Origin: Rhodospirillales bacterium | GTDB taxonomy: Bacteria > Pseudomonadota > Alphaproteobacteria > Rhodospirillales > Casp-alpha2 | Direction of reading: 5' to 3' | Length of the DNA: 64,000 nt | NCBI GenBank assembly: GCA_017640505.1 | Contig: JAEPQO010000004.1 | Location: forward strand, 124,001 to 188,000 | Shown here: in pieces, positions 26,633 through 33,899 of the stretch | Layout: each line of letters opens with the position of its first letter | How positions within the stretch are numbered: the stretch's first letter is position 1 | Program-made: the position numbers and the translations under genes | The notes under the pieces: generated by a model | Databases searched by the model: none | What the model saw: the letters and a program-made list of their open reading frames with translations, nothing else | Told to the model about the DNA's origin: nothing

Positions 26633-27252
26633 GACGCAGCTCCCAGCGTCAGCAGACCGGATGACGCAAGACCGAGGTCGGTATGTGTCGAAATCACCGC
26701 CATGCCGCCCGATGCGAGATGCCGGTCAATAAGGCCGCGCAGCGCATCTGACGTATCCTGATCCAACGCTGTCGTCGGCTCGTCGAGCAGCCACAACGGC
26801 GCACCCGATGTCAGCATTCTCGTCAGCGTGACACGCCGCCGCTGTCCGGCGGAAAGGTACCGCGCGGGAAGGTCCGCGAGATGGCCAATACCGAGCGCCG
26901 TAAGTGCCTCCGTGGCACGCATACCGCCGGCGCCCGACAGTTCGGACCAGAACGAAACGTTTTCGGTGACGCTGAGCGCCGGCTTCACCGCATCCGCATG
27001 ACCGATATAGGCAATGCGCCGGTTATGCTCATGCGGGTCGTCGGCGATATCCTCGCCATCCCATGTGATGGCCCCGGCAACGGGGCGCATCAGGCCGGCC
27101 ATCAGGCGCAAAAGCGTCGACTTGCCGCTACCGTTGGCGCCGCGAAGCACCAATGCCGCACCACTTTCAAGCGAAAACGTAGCGCCCGACAGAACCTGCC
27201 GTTCACCCCGAACGCAATCGATATTGTGGCCGCTGAAAACCGCCATTCTCAC
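26629..27252 (-). CDS. ccmA: Haem exporter ATPase CcmA
   Basis: A 207-aa ABC ATPase, first gene of the ccm operon. Walker A GANGSGKSTLL, signature YLSAGQRRRV and Walker B LWLLDEPTTALD are intact, with the switch histidine in ISTHTD. Short length is normal for CcmA. A second ATG two codons later is an alternative start. The promoter must lie in 27253-27325, between ccmA and the terminator of the upstream operon. Confidence 0.93.
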   Translation of the reverse strand: MRMAVFSGHNIDCVRGERQVLSGATFSLESGAALVLRGANGSGKSTLLRLMAGLMRPVAGAITWDGEDIADDPHEHNRRIAYIGHADAVKPALSVTENVSFWSELSGAGGMRATEALTALGIGHLADLPARYLSAGQRRRVTLTRMLTSGAPLWLLDEPTTALDQDTSDALRGLIDRHLASGGMAVISTHTDLGLASSGLLTLGAAS

Positions 27253-27325
27253 CCTCGAACGATGCCGGGAAAACCTAGCTTATGGACCCCGTCAAGGAAA
27301 GCCGAAGGGACATGACCCGACCGAC

Positions 27326-27371
27326 AAAATAAAACGGCCGGATCGCTCCCTGGGGGAAATAGATCCGGCCG
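27326..27371 (-). terminator. Rho-independent terminator of the paaK/liv operon
   Basis: A perfect 10-bp stem CGGCCGGATC/GATCCGGCCG (27335-27344 with 27362-27371, 17-base loop) is followed on the minus strand by TTTTATTTT. It ends transcription coming from the PaaK-like gene, or from the candidate small RNA, before ccmA. Confidence 0.8.
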
Positions 27372-27443
27372 ATTAGTTTCGGCGTCTGGCGCCGATAGGG
27401 GACCAGAGAGGGGGGTCTCTGGTGTATAGACGAGGAGGTCTAT
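27326..27443 (-). ncRNA. Candidate small RNA with C-rich hairpin loops
   Basis: Between the PaaK-like gene and ccmA the minus strand can form, in order, ATAGAC-CUCCUC-GUCUAU (27443-27426), CCAGAGA-CCCCCC-UCUCUGG (27422-27403), CGGCG-CCAGA-CGCCG (27394-27380) and the terminator hairpin, whose loop again holds CCCCC. Exposed CUCCUC loops pair with Shine-Dalgarno sequences and are known in alphaproteobacterial small RNAs. It could be processed from the operon 3-prime end or have its own promoter; I saw no convincing promoter. The plus strand of the same region would show AGGAGG before an ATG at 27448, a competing reading. Confidence 0.45.
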
Positions 27444-27546
27444 GATCATGAAAATAGGCGCTGAATGTGGCGCGATTGTGGCACCGAACATTACAAATTT
27501 GTTAGGTTTTGACGTGCCGCTCAAGCCGTTGATTCACGGCCCTGAA

Positions 27547-28785
27547 TCAGACTTCGCGGGCGTCCTCGATGACCTTGCCGTCATTTGGCAGGCTGCCCTC
27601 GGCGACACATTCCGCGTGCCCCTTGAGCTTGCAGACGTTCTGCACCGTCTCGTTAATACTATCTATAAGTGCATTTCCGCCTTCCGCAACCTCGCATTTG
27701 ACGGTCATGACGTCGGCCTTGCCGTCATGCGTGACGACGACGCGGGCACGCTTGATTTCCGGATGGCGGCGGACGATTTCCGCGACCTGTGCCGGATGCA
27801 CGAACATGCCCTTGACCTTGGTCGTCTGATCGGCCCGCCCCATCCAGCCGGCTAGGCGCATGTTGGTCCGGCCGCACGGACTGACACCGGAAAGCAGTTT
27901 TGACAGGTCGCCCGTCGCAAACCGGATCAGCGGATAGTCGTCGCGCAACACGGTGACGACCACTTCGCCGACTTCACCCTCGGCAACAGGATCGCCGGTG
28001 CCCGGACGGACGATCTCGACAATCAGCCTTTCATCGACGATCAGGCCCTCGCGAGCTTCGGACTCGTAACCGATATTGCCGATATCGGCTGTCGCATAGA
28101 CCTGGCCGCAATGTATCCCATGATCCTCGATTTCCTGGCGCAGCGCGGGCGGCAGTCCTTCTCCTGCGACACAGGCTTTTTTCAGGCTTGATGTATCACG
28201 CCCCATTTCATCCGCTTTTTCGAGGATGACCTTGAGGAAGCTCGGCGTGCCGGTATAGCCCGACGGCTTGATGTCGTGAATCGCCTGAACCTGGAGTTCC
28301 GTGTTGCCCACACCTGCCGGAAACACGGCACACCCAAGTGCACGGGCCCCGGCTTCCAGCATCACGCCCGCAGGCGTGAAGTGATAAGCGAAAGTATTGT
28401 GCATCACGTCTCCGGCGCGGAAGCCGCTGGCGTAAAGCGCACGGGCCGTGCCCCACCAGTCCTTGCCGTGGCCTTCCGGATCGTAGGTCGGCCCCGGCGA
28501 CTGGAAAATCCGGGACAGTTGACCGACGGCAAGCGTCGTCATGCCACCGAACGGGTCGCCCTCGCTCTGAATATTGACCAGTTCCGATTTCCGCGTCACG
28601 GGCAACGCCGCCAGCGCCGCCCGGTCTGTAACCGACGCCGGATCGACATCGGCCAGAAGCTTGGCGAAATAAGGCGCGTTGTCGCGGGCGTTCCGGATAT
28701 GCGCCGGCAACCGCTCGAACAGCGCCGTTTCGCGTTCGGCCGGATCCCGAACCTCGAGATCGTCGTAATACCGGTTGTCAGCCAT
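27547..28785 (-). CDS. PaaK-like AMP-dependent CoA ligase, altered P-loop
   Basis: A 412-aa member of the phenylacetate-CoA ligase branch. Supporting segments are SGYTGTPSFLK, RFATGDLSKLL, GRADQTTKVKGMFVHPAQV and a C-terminal ACT-like tail. The adenylation P-loop (SSGTTGxP in PaaK) is replaced by SPGPTYDPEG at residues 96-105, so ATP binding is unusual or lost. Sits two bases after livF as the last gene of the liv operon, suggesting it activates, or senses, an imported aromatic or other carboxylate. Followed by a hairpin-rich 3-prime region and a terminator. Confidence 0.8.
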   Translation of the reverse strand: MADNRYYDDLEVRDPAERETALFERLPAHIRNARDNAPYFAKLLADVDPASVTDRAALAALPVTRKSELVNIQSEGDPFGGMTTLAVGQLSRIFQSPGPTYDPEGHGKDWWGTARALYASGFRAGDVMHNTFAYHFTPAGVMLEAGARALGCAVFPAGVGNTELQVQAIHDIKPSGYTGTPSFLKVILEKADEMGRDTSSLKKACVAGEGLPPALRQEIEDHGIHCGQVYATADIGNIGYESEAREGLIVDERLIVEIVRPGTGDPVAEGEVGEVVVTVLRDDYPLIRFATGDLSKLLSGVSPCGRTNMRLAGWMGRADQTTKVKGMFVHPAQVAEIVRRHPEIKRARVVVTHDGKADVMTVKCEVAEGGNALIDSINETVQNVCKLKGHAECVAEGSLPNDGKVIEDAREV

Positions 28786-28787
28786 CT

Positions 28788-29642
28788 TCAGCCGAGCCAG
28801 CGTTTGCGGCGCCGGTAGTGCTTGACGTCACGAAAGCTCTTCCGTTCGCCACTGGAAAGACCGAGGTAGAACTCTTTCACATCCTCGTTCTCGCGCAGAT
28901 TGCTGGCCGGGCCGTCCATAACGACACGTCCGTTTTCCAGAATGTAACCGTAATCGGCATACTTGAGCGCGATATTGGTGTTCTGCTCGGCCAGCAGGAT
29001 GCTGACGCCTTCCTTCTTGTTCAGGTCGTCGACGATCTCGAAAATTTCTTCGACGAGCTGCGGCGCGAGACCCATCGAAGGCTCGTCCAACAGGATCATT
29101 TTCGGGTTCGACATCAGCGCGCGCCCAATGGCACACATCTGCTGTTCGCCACCGGACGTATACCCGGCCTGCGATGTACGGCGTTCTTTCAAACGCGGGA
29201 AATAGGTATAGACCTTTTCGAGTGATGCCGCGATCGCAGCCTTGCCGTCAGCGCGTGTATAGGCGCCCGTCAGCAAATTCTCCTCGATCGTCAAATGTTC
29301 GAAACAATGGCGGCCTTCCATCACCTGAATGACGCCGCGCTTCACAAGATCGTTCGGCGATGATGCCTCGACCTTTTCGCCGTCATAGACAATGGAGCCC
29401 TTGGTCACTTCACCACGTTCAGCATGAAGGAGATTGGAAATTGCCTTCAGCGTCGTTGTTTTCCCGGCACCGTTGGCGCCCAGGATGGCAACGATCTGCC
29501 CCGTCGGCACCTCGAGCGAGACACCCTTCAGGACGAGGATCACGTGGTTATAGATGACCTCGATATTATTTACGGAGAGGAGGGTGCCGGCGCCCTCTTG
29601 GGCGCCGGCGGTGTCCTCCATCACTTGGACGGAACTGCTCAT
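28788..29642 (-). CDS. livF: Branched-chain/carboxylate ABC ATPase LivF-type
   Basis: A 284-aa ABC ATPase of the LivF group: Walker A GANGAGKTT, signature TSGGEQQMCAIGRAL, Walker B ILLDEPSMGLAP. It has an N-terminal extension of about 20 residues and a C-terminal tail (FLGLSSGERKSFRDVKHYRRRKR) not found in classical LivF, as in liv systems for aromatic acids. Starts one base after the binding-protein stop and ends two bases before the PaaK-like gene. Confidence 0.88.
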   Translation of the reverse strand: MSSSVQVMEDTAGAQEGAGTLLSVNNIEVIYNHVILVLKGVSLEVPTGQIVAILGANGAGKTTTLKAISNLLHAERGEVTKGSIVYDGEKVEASSPNDLVKRGVIQVMEGRHCFEHLTIEENLLTGAYTRADGKAAIAASLEKVYTYFPRLKERRTSQAGYTSGGEQQMCAIGRALMSNPKMILLDEPSMGLAPQLVEEIFEIVDDLNKKEGVSILLAEQNTNIALKYADYGYILENGRVVMDGPASNLRENEDVKEFYLGLSSGERKSFRDVKHYRRRKRWLG

Positions 29643-29643
29643 A

Positions 29644-30963
29644 TTAGTTGCAGGTCCGGGGCGTGATGTTGTTTTCCTTCGCGTAGTTCTCGGAATCTTC
29701 CTTGATCAACGCATCAACAACTTCACGGTCGGCGGTATAGAAGTCGGAAACGAAGCTCCACTTCTTGGCTTTCGCGTCCCACTGCTGCAGCGCAACCTTG
29801 CCCGGTCCGGTGTGGTTTTCACAGGTGATCTTAACCGGATAGGTGAACCCTTCGAGACCCAGAACGGCCAGACGCTTGGCGTCGACGTCCAGAGCTTCGA
29901 AACCGTCACGAACCTGTTCGCTGGTCGGTTCCTTCGTGTTGTGCATGCGCATAGCGGTGCGGATGGCTTCGGAGGTCCACATCGCAGCGACCATGCCACG
30001 GTTGTAGAGCACTTCACCGATCCGATCGCGGTCGCCGCCGCCGTTACCCTTGTCGTAGACGAACTTCTTGATGTCGTCATGGGCACGGAAATTGTCACCG
30101 GCTGCGTGGAATGCACCGGAAAGATAACCGTTGGCATCGTCACCGGCCGGCAGCACGTCGTTCTCGGAACCCGACCACCAGACGCCGATGAACTTGTCCA
30201 TCGGGTAGCGGATCGATGCGGCTTCCTTGATGGCGACCTGGTTCATAACACCCCAGCCCCACATCATGGTCCAATCGGGACGCTCGCGGCGAATCTGCAG
30301 CCACGTGGCTTTCTGTTCCTGACCCGGGTGGTCGACGGCCAGCAGCATCAGTTCGAAACCGTGCTTCTTGGACAGTTCCTCGAGAGTCCGGATCGGCTCT
30401 TTGCCGTATGCAGAGTTGTGATAGACAAGCGCGATCTTCTTACCCTTGAGCTTGTCCATGCCGCCTTCCTTTTCACCAATGTACTTGATGAAGACGGAAG
30501 CCTGATCCCAATAGGTCGCCGGCAGGTTGAAGATGTACGGGAACACTTTGCCGTTGGCAGCCGACGTACGGCCGTACCCCATCGAGAACACCGGAATCTT
30601 GTCCTCGGTGGCCTTCGGGATCAGCTGATAGGTGATACCGGTCGACAGCGGCTGGTAAACCAGACCGCCGGAGGGCGGCGTGCCCTTGGTGTTTTCGTAG
30701 CACTCGACACCCTGCTTGGTGTTGTAGGCGGTTTCACATTCGATGTACTTGATTTTTACACCTTCGATGCCGCCATCGCGCTCGTTGAGCATCTTGTAAT
30801 AATCGCCATACCCGTTGGCGAACGGAATGCCGTTCGGTGCGTACGGACCGGTGCGGTAGACCGTGGCCGGAATGACCAGCTCATAGGCGTCCGCGACCGC
30901 AGTCGTCAGCGGCATGGCGACCGCAGCAACTGCCAGTGCTTTCGTCAAAAGTTTCAGTTTCAT
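29644..30963 (-). CDS. Periplasmic binding protein, LivK family
   Basis: A 439-aa type I periplasmic binding protein. The signal peptide (LLTKALAVAAVAMPLTTAVADA) is cleaved near ADA. Mature core has KGKKIALVYHNSAYGKEP, LAVDHPGQEQKATWLQI and GWGVMNQVAIKEA. It is larger than LivJ/LivK and two conserved cysteine positions (YIECET, GVECYE) may form a disulfide. In the context of two acyl-CoA ligases the ligand is more likely an organic acid than leucine; this is inference. A strong GGGAGG precedes the ATG and a stem-loop lies upstream, consistent with high expression. Confidence 0.87.
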   Translation of the reverse strand: MKLKLLTKALAVAAVAMPLTTAVADAYELVIPATVYRTGPYAPNGIPFANGYGDYYKMLNERDGGIEGVKIKYIECETAYNTKQGVECYENTKGTPPSGGLVYQPLSTGITYQLIPKATEDKIPVFSMGYGRTSAANGKVFPYIFNLPATYWDQASVFIKYIGEKEGGMDKLKGKKIALVYHNSAYGKEPIRTLEELSKKHGFELMLLAVDHPGQEQKATWLQIRRERPDWTMMWGWGVMNQVAIKEAASIRYPMDKFIGVWWSGSENDVLPAGDDANGYLSGAFHAAGDNFRAHDDIKKFVYDKGNGGGDRDRIGEVLYNRGMVAAMWTSEAIRTAMRMHNTKEPTSEQVRDGFEALDVDAKRLAVLGLEGFTYPVKITCENHTGPGKVALQQWDAKAKKWSFVSDFYTADREVVDALIKEDSENYAKENNITPRTCN

Positions 30964-30989
30964 GTGTGCCTCCCTTTTGAGGTTGTTTT

Positions 30990-31004
30990 GGCGGCTTTGC
31001 CGCC
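30990..31004 (-). other. Stem-loop between livM and the binding-protein gene
   Basis: A perfect six-bp hairpin GGCGGC-AAA-GCCGCC on the minus strand, just ahead of the binding-protein ribosome binding site. No U-run follows. It may protect the more abundant downstream message after processing. Confidence 0.4.
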
Positions 31005-31065
31005 GGTTAATCCCTTGGATGTCAATATGCTAACGCTTGTTTCTCCAATTTGATAGGGGTCCCCG

Positions 31066-32142
31066 TCAGTACGGGAACGGCCACTTTCTGAGTTTCTCCT
31101 TCAGGATTTGCCACAATCGGGCCAGTCCGTGCGGCTCGACGATCAGGAAAAAGATGATCAGCGAACCGAGCAGCATGACCTCGACGTGTTTCGCGGCACC
31201 GACTGCGAAGCCCATGCCGTCGACCATGATGGTCTTGAGCGTAATCGGGACCAGGACCATAAATGCGGCCCCCAGGAACGATCCCAGAATACTGCCCAAA
31301 CCACCGATGATGACGATGAACAGAACGAAGAACGATTGGAAAATATCGAATGCCTCGGTCGGCTCGGCGGAGCCCAGCCAGACATTGAAATAAAGCGCGC
31401 CCGCTACGCCGACATAGAACGAGCTGACCGCAAACGCCGTCAGCTTGGCTTCAAGAGGGCGGATGCCGATCAACTCGGCGGCGATGTCCATATCACGGAT
31501 CGCCATCCAGCTCCGGCCGACGCGGCCACGAACAATGTTCTTGGCGGCCAACGCGAAAACCGTAACGACACTGAGACAGAATAGATAACGCACCGCCGGG
31601 CTCGCTTCCGGGCCCGTGACGAGAAAACCGAAGACCTCGCGCGGCGGCGACACGATCATGCCGGTCGGCGAATAGTTGAAGAACCAGCCCACCTTATTGA
31701 ACAGCCACACCAGGAAGAACTGTGCCGCCAGCGTCGCGACGGCCAGATAGAACCCTTTGATCCTAAGCGACGGCAGACCGAAGATCACCCCGACGCACGC
31801 CGTGATACCGCCCGAAAGCAGAATTGCGACGATGAAGTTCAATTCCGGGAACGACGTCGTCAGTTTATAGGATGCATAGGCACCGACCGCCATGAACCCC
31901 CCGGTGCCGAGTGACACCTGACCGCAGTAACCGGTCAGAATGTTCAGCCCGAGGCCCGCCAGCGCGTAGACGAGCACGTGAATGAGGATGGCATTGGCCC
32001 AGTAATCGTTGATGAAAAACGGCACCACGCCGAACGCAATCAGCAGGAATGCACCGACAAAGAATTTGTCCTGCGTAATCGTGAAGATCGCCTGATCGGC
32101 GTTGTAGCTCGTCTTGAATTGACCTGCCTCGCGATAAAACAT
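31066..32142 (-). CDS. livM: ABC permease LivM-type
   Basis: A 358-aa membrane permease with about nine hydrophobic segments. LivM features: ALAGLGLNILTGYCGQVSLG, and the coupling region RSWMAIRDMDIAAELIGI followed by IGGLGSILGSFLGAAFM. It pairs with LivH. Six bases separate it from livH; the downstream gap to the binding-protein gene holds the stem-loop. Confidence 0.9.
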   Translation of the reverse strand: MFYREAGQFKTSYNADQAIFTITQDKFFVGAFLLIAFGVVPFFINDYWANAILIHVLVYALAGLGLNILTGYCGQVSLGTGGFMAVGAYASYKLTTSFPELNFIVAILLSGGITACVGVIFGLPSLRIKGFYLAVATLAAQFFLVWLFNKVGWFFNYSPTGMIVSPPREVFGFLVTGPEASPAVRYLFCLSVVTVFALAAKNIVRGRVGRSWMAIRDMDIAAELIGIRPLEAKLTAFAVSSFYVGVAGALYFNVWLGSAEPTEAFDIFQSFFVLFIVIIGGLGSILGSFLGAAFMVLVPITLKTIMVDGMGFAVGAAKHVEVMLLGSLIIFFLIVEPHGLARLWQILKEKLRKWPFPY

Positions 32143-32148
32143 GGCTGT

Positions 32149-33072
32149 CTAAACCCTCTCGATGATTTTTTCGCCGAACAGGCCTTGCGGACGAACCAGC
32201 AGGAAGGCCAAAGCCAGCATGTATGCGAACCAGTTTTCGATGGCACCGCCGACGAACGGGCCGGCATAGACTTCCGCCACCTTCTCGCCGACGCCGATGA
32301 TCAGGCCGCCAATGATCGCCCCCGGCACGGATGTAAACCCGCCGAGTATGAGCACCGGCAGCGCCTTGAGCGCAATGAGCGATAGAGAGAACTGAATACC
32401 GGACTTGGACCCCCACATGATACCTGCAACGAGCGCGACGAACCCGGACACCGACCAGACAATGACCCAGATCGTGCGCAGCGAAATCCCGACGCTGAGC
32501 GCGGCCTGGTGATCATCCGCCACGGCCCTGAGCGCACGGCCGATACGTGTCTTCTGGAAGAAGATCGCGAGAACGATCACCAGAACTGCGGCAACGCCGG
32601 CGGCAACAATTTCCAGCTTCTCGATATAAAGGTTGTGCGTGTCGAGCAGATAATCCCAAGCGCCCGACGGCAGGCCGATATCCAAAGGTTTCACGTCGGA
32701 CCCGAACAGCGTATCGCCGAGACCTTCCATGAAATACGCGAGTCCGATCGTCGACATGAAAAGAATGATCGGTTCCTGGTTGACCAGGTGGCGAAGCACC
32801 AGCCGCTCGACCAGCCAGGCGACGATAATCATCACCCCCATGGTCGCGATGATGCCGAGCCAGATCGGCAGGGCAAACCCGAACAGATCGTAAAACCACC
32901 CGTCCTCTGCAATGAAGTCGTAAAGCGCCAGACCGGCAAACAGCGCGAACACGCCCTGTGCGAAGTTGAAGATGCCGGAAGCCTTGAAGATCAACACGAA
33001 CCCGAGCGCGACGAGGGAGTACATCACCCCCGCCATCAGGCCGCTGATCACCGTCTCTAGAAAAAACAGCAT
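32149..33072 (-). CDS. livH: ABC permease LivH-type
   Basis: A 307-aa membrane permease of the LivH group: MYSLVALGFVLIFKASGIFNFAQG at the N-terminus, the coupling helix IGRALRAVADDHQAALSVGI and LILGGFTSVPGAIIGGLIIG. Eight or so hydrophobic segments. Starts 12 bases after livG. Confidence 0.91.
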   Translation of the reverse strand: MLFFLETVISGLMAGVMYSLVALGFVLIFKASGIFNFAQGVFALFAGLALYDFIAEDGWFYDLFGFALPIWLGIIATMGVMIIVAWLVERLVLRHLVNQEPIILFMSTIGLAYFMEGLGDTLFGSDVKPLDIGLPSGAWDYLLDTHNLYIEKLEIVAAGVAAVLVIVLAIFFQKTRIGRALRAVADDHQAALSVGISLRTIWVIVWSVSGFVALVAGIMWGSKSGIQFSLSLIALKALPVLILGGFTSVPGAIIGGLIIGVGEKVAEVYAGPFVGGAIENWFAYMLALAFLLVRPQGLFGEKIIERV

Positions 33073-33084
33073 AATCTATTCGCC

Positions 33085-33888
33085 CTATTCTTCGTCGTCG
33101 TCGTGCGAGACACCAAGATAGGCGTCGATCACATCTTGATTGGTCCGCACCTCGTCCGGCGTGCCTTCCGCCAGCTTCTTGCCGTAGTCGAGGACGACGA
33201 CACGGTCGGAAATATCCATGACAACGCCCATATCGTGTTCGATCAGCACGATGGTGGTGCCGAACTCGTCGTTAACGTCGAGGATGAAGCGGCACATGTC
33301 CTGTTTTTCTTCCAGGTTCATGCCGGCCATCGGTTCGTCGAGCAAAAGCAGGTCCGGCTCCGCCGCTAGCGCCCGCCCAAGCTCGACCCGCTTCTGCAGA
33401 CCATACGGCAACGTGCCGACCGCGGTCTTCCGGATCGCTTCGATTTCGAGGAAGTCGATGACCTTCTCGACCACGGCGCGGTGTTCCATCTCTTCCTTCT
33501 CGGCGGGGCCATAACGCAGCGCCTGCCAGAAGATGCCCTTGTTCATTTTCGTATTACGCCCGGTCATGATGTTGTCGAGCGTCGTCATGCCGCTGAACAG
33601 AGCGATGTTCTGGAACGTCCGGGCGATCCCTTCCCGCGCCGCTTCTGACGGGCGCACCTGCCGGCGCGTATTCCCCTTGAAGGTGATCGTGCCTTCCTGC
33701 GGGTGATAGAAGCCGTTGATGCAGTTGAGCATCGAACTCTTACCGGCGCCGTTGGGACCGATGATCGCGAAGATCTCGTGCTCCCGGACCGAGAACGAAA
33801 TATTGGACAGCGCCTTCACGCCGCCGAACGCCAGCGAAATCTGGTCCACAGCGAGGATGGTATCCCCGATTTTTCTTTCATAAGCCAT
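33085..33888 (-). CDS. livG: ABC ATPase LivG-type
   Basis: A 267-aa ABC ATPase: Walker A GPNGAGKSS, REGIARTFQNIALF (LivG hallmark), LPYGLQKRVELGRAL as signature and LLLLDEPMAGMN. Pairs with LivF under the LivH/LivM permeases. Starts 11 bases after the acyl-CoA synthetase stop, so the synthetase and transporter are one operon. Confidence 0.91.
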   Translation of the reverse strand: MAYERKIGDTILAVDQISLAFGGVKALSNISFSVREHEIFAIIGPNGAGKSSMLNCINGFYHPQEGTITFKGNTRRQVRPSEAAREGIARTFQNIALFSGMTTLDNIMTGRNTKMNKGIFWQALRYGPAEKEEMEHRAVVEKVIDFLEIEAIRKTAVGTLPYGLQKRVELGRALAAEPDLLLLDEPMAGMNLEEKQDMCRFILDVNDEFGTTIVLIEHDMGVVMDISDRVVVLDYGKKLAEGTPDEVRTNQDVIDAYLGVSHDDDEE

Positions 33889-33899
33889 TGATGCCGCCG

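Noticed and set aside
27249-27524. 91-aa minus-strand frame over the ccmA upstream region
   Set aside because: Runs through the terminator and three hairpins, and lacks a ribosome binding site and similarity.
27442-27855. 137-aa plus-strand frame preceded by AGGAGG
   Set aside because: Three quarters of it is antisense to the PaaK-like gene and it has no recognisable domain. The AGGAGG is better explained as the complement of a C-rich hairpin loop, though a short peptide cannot be excluded.
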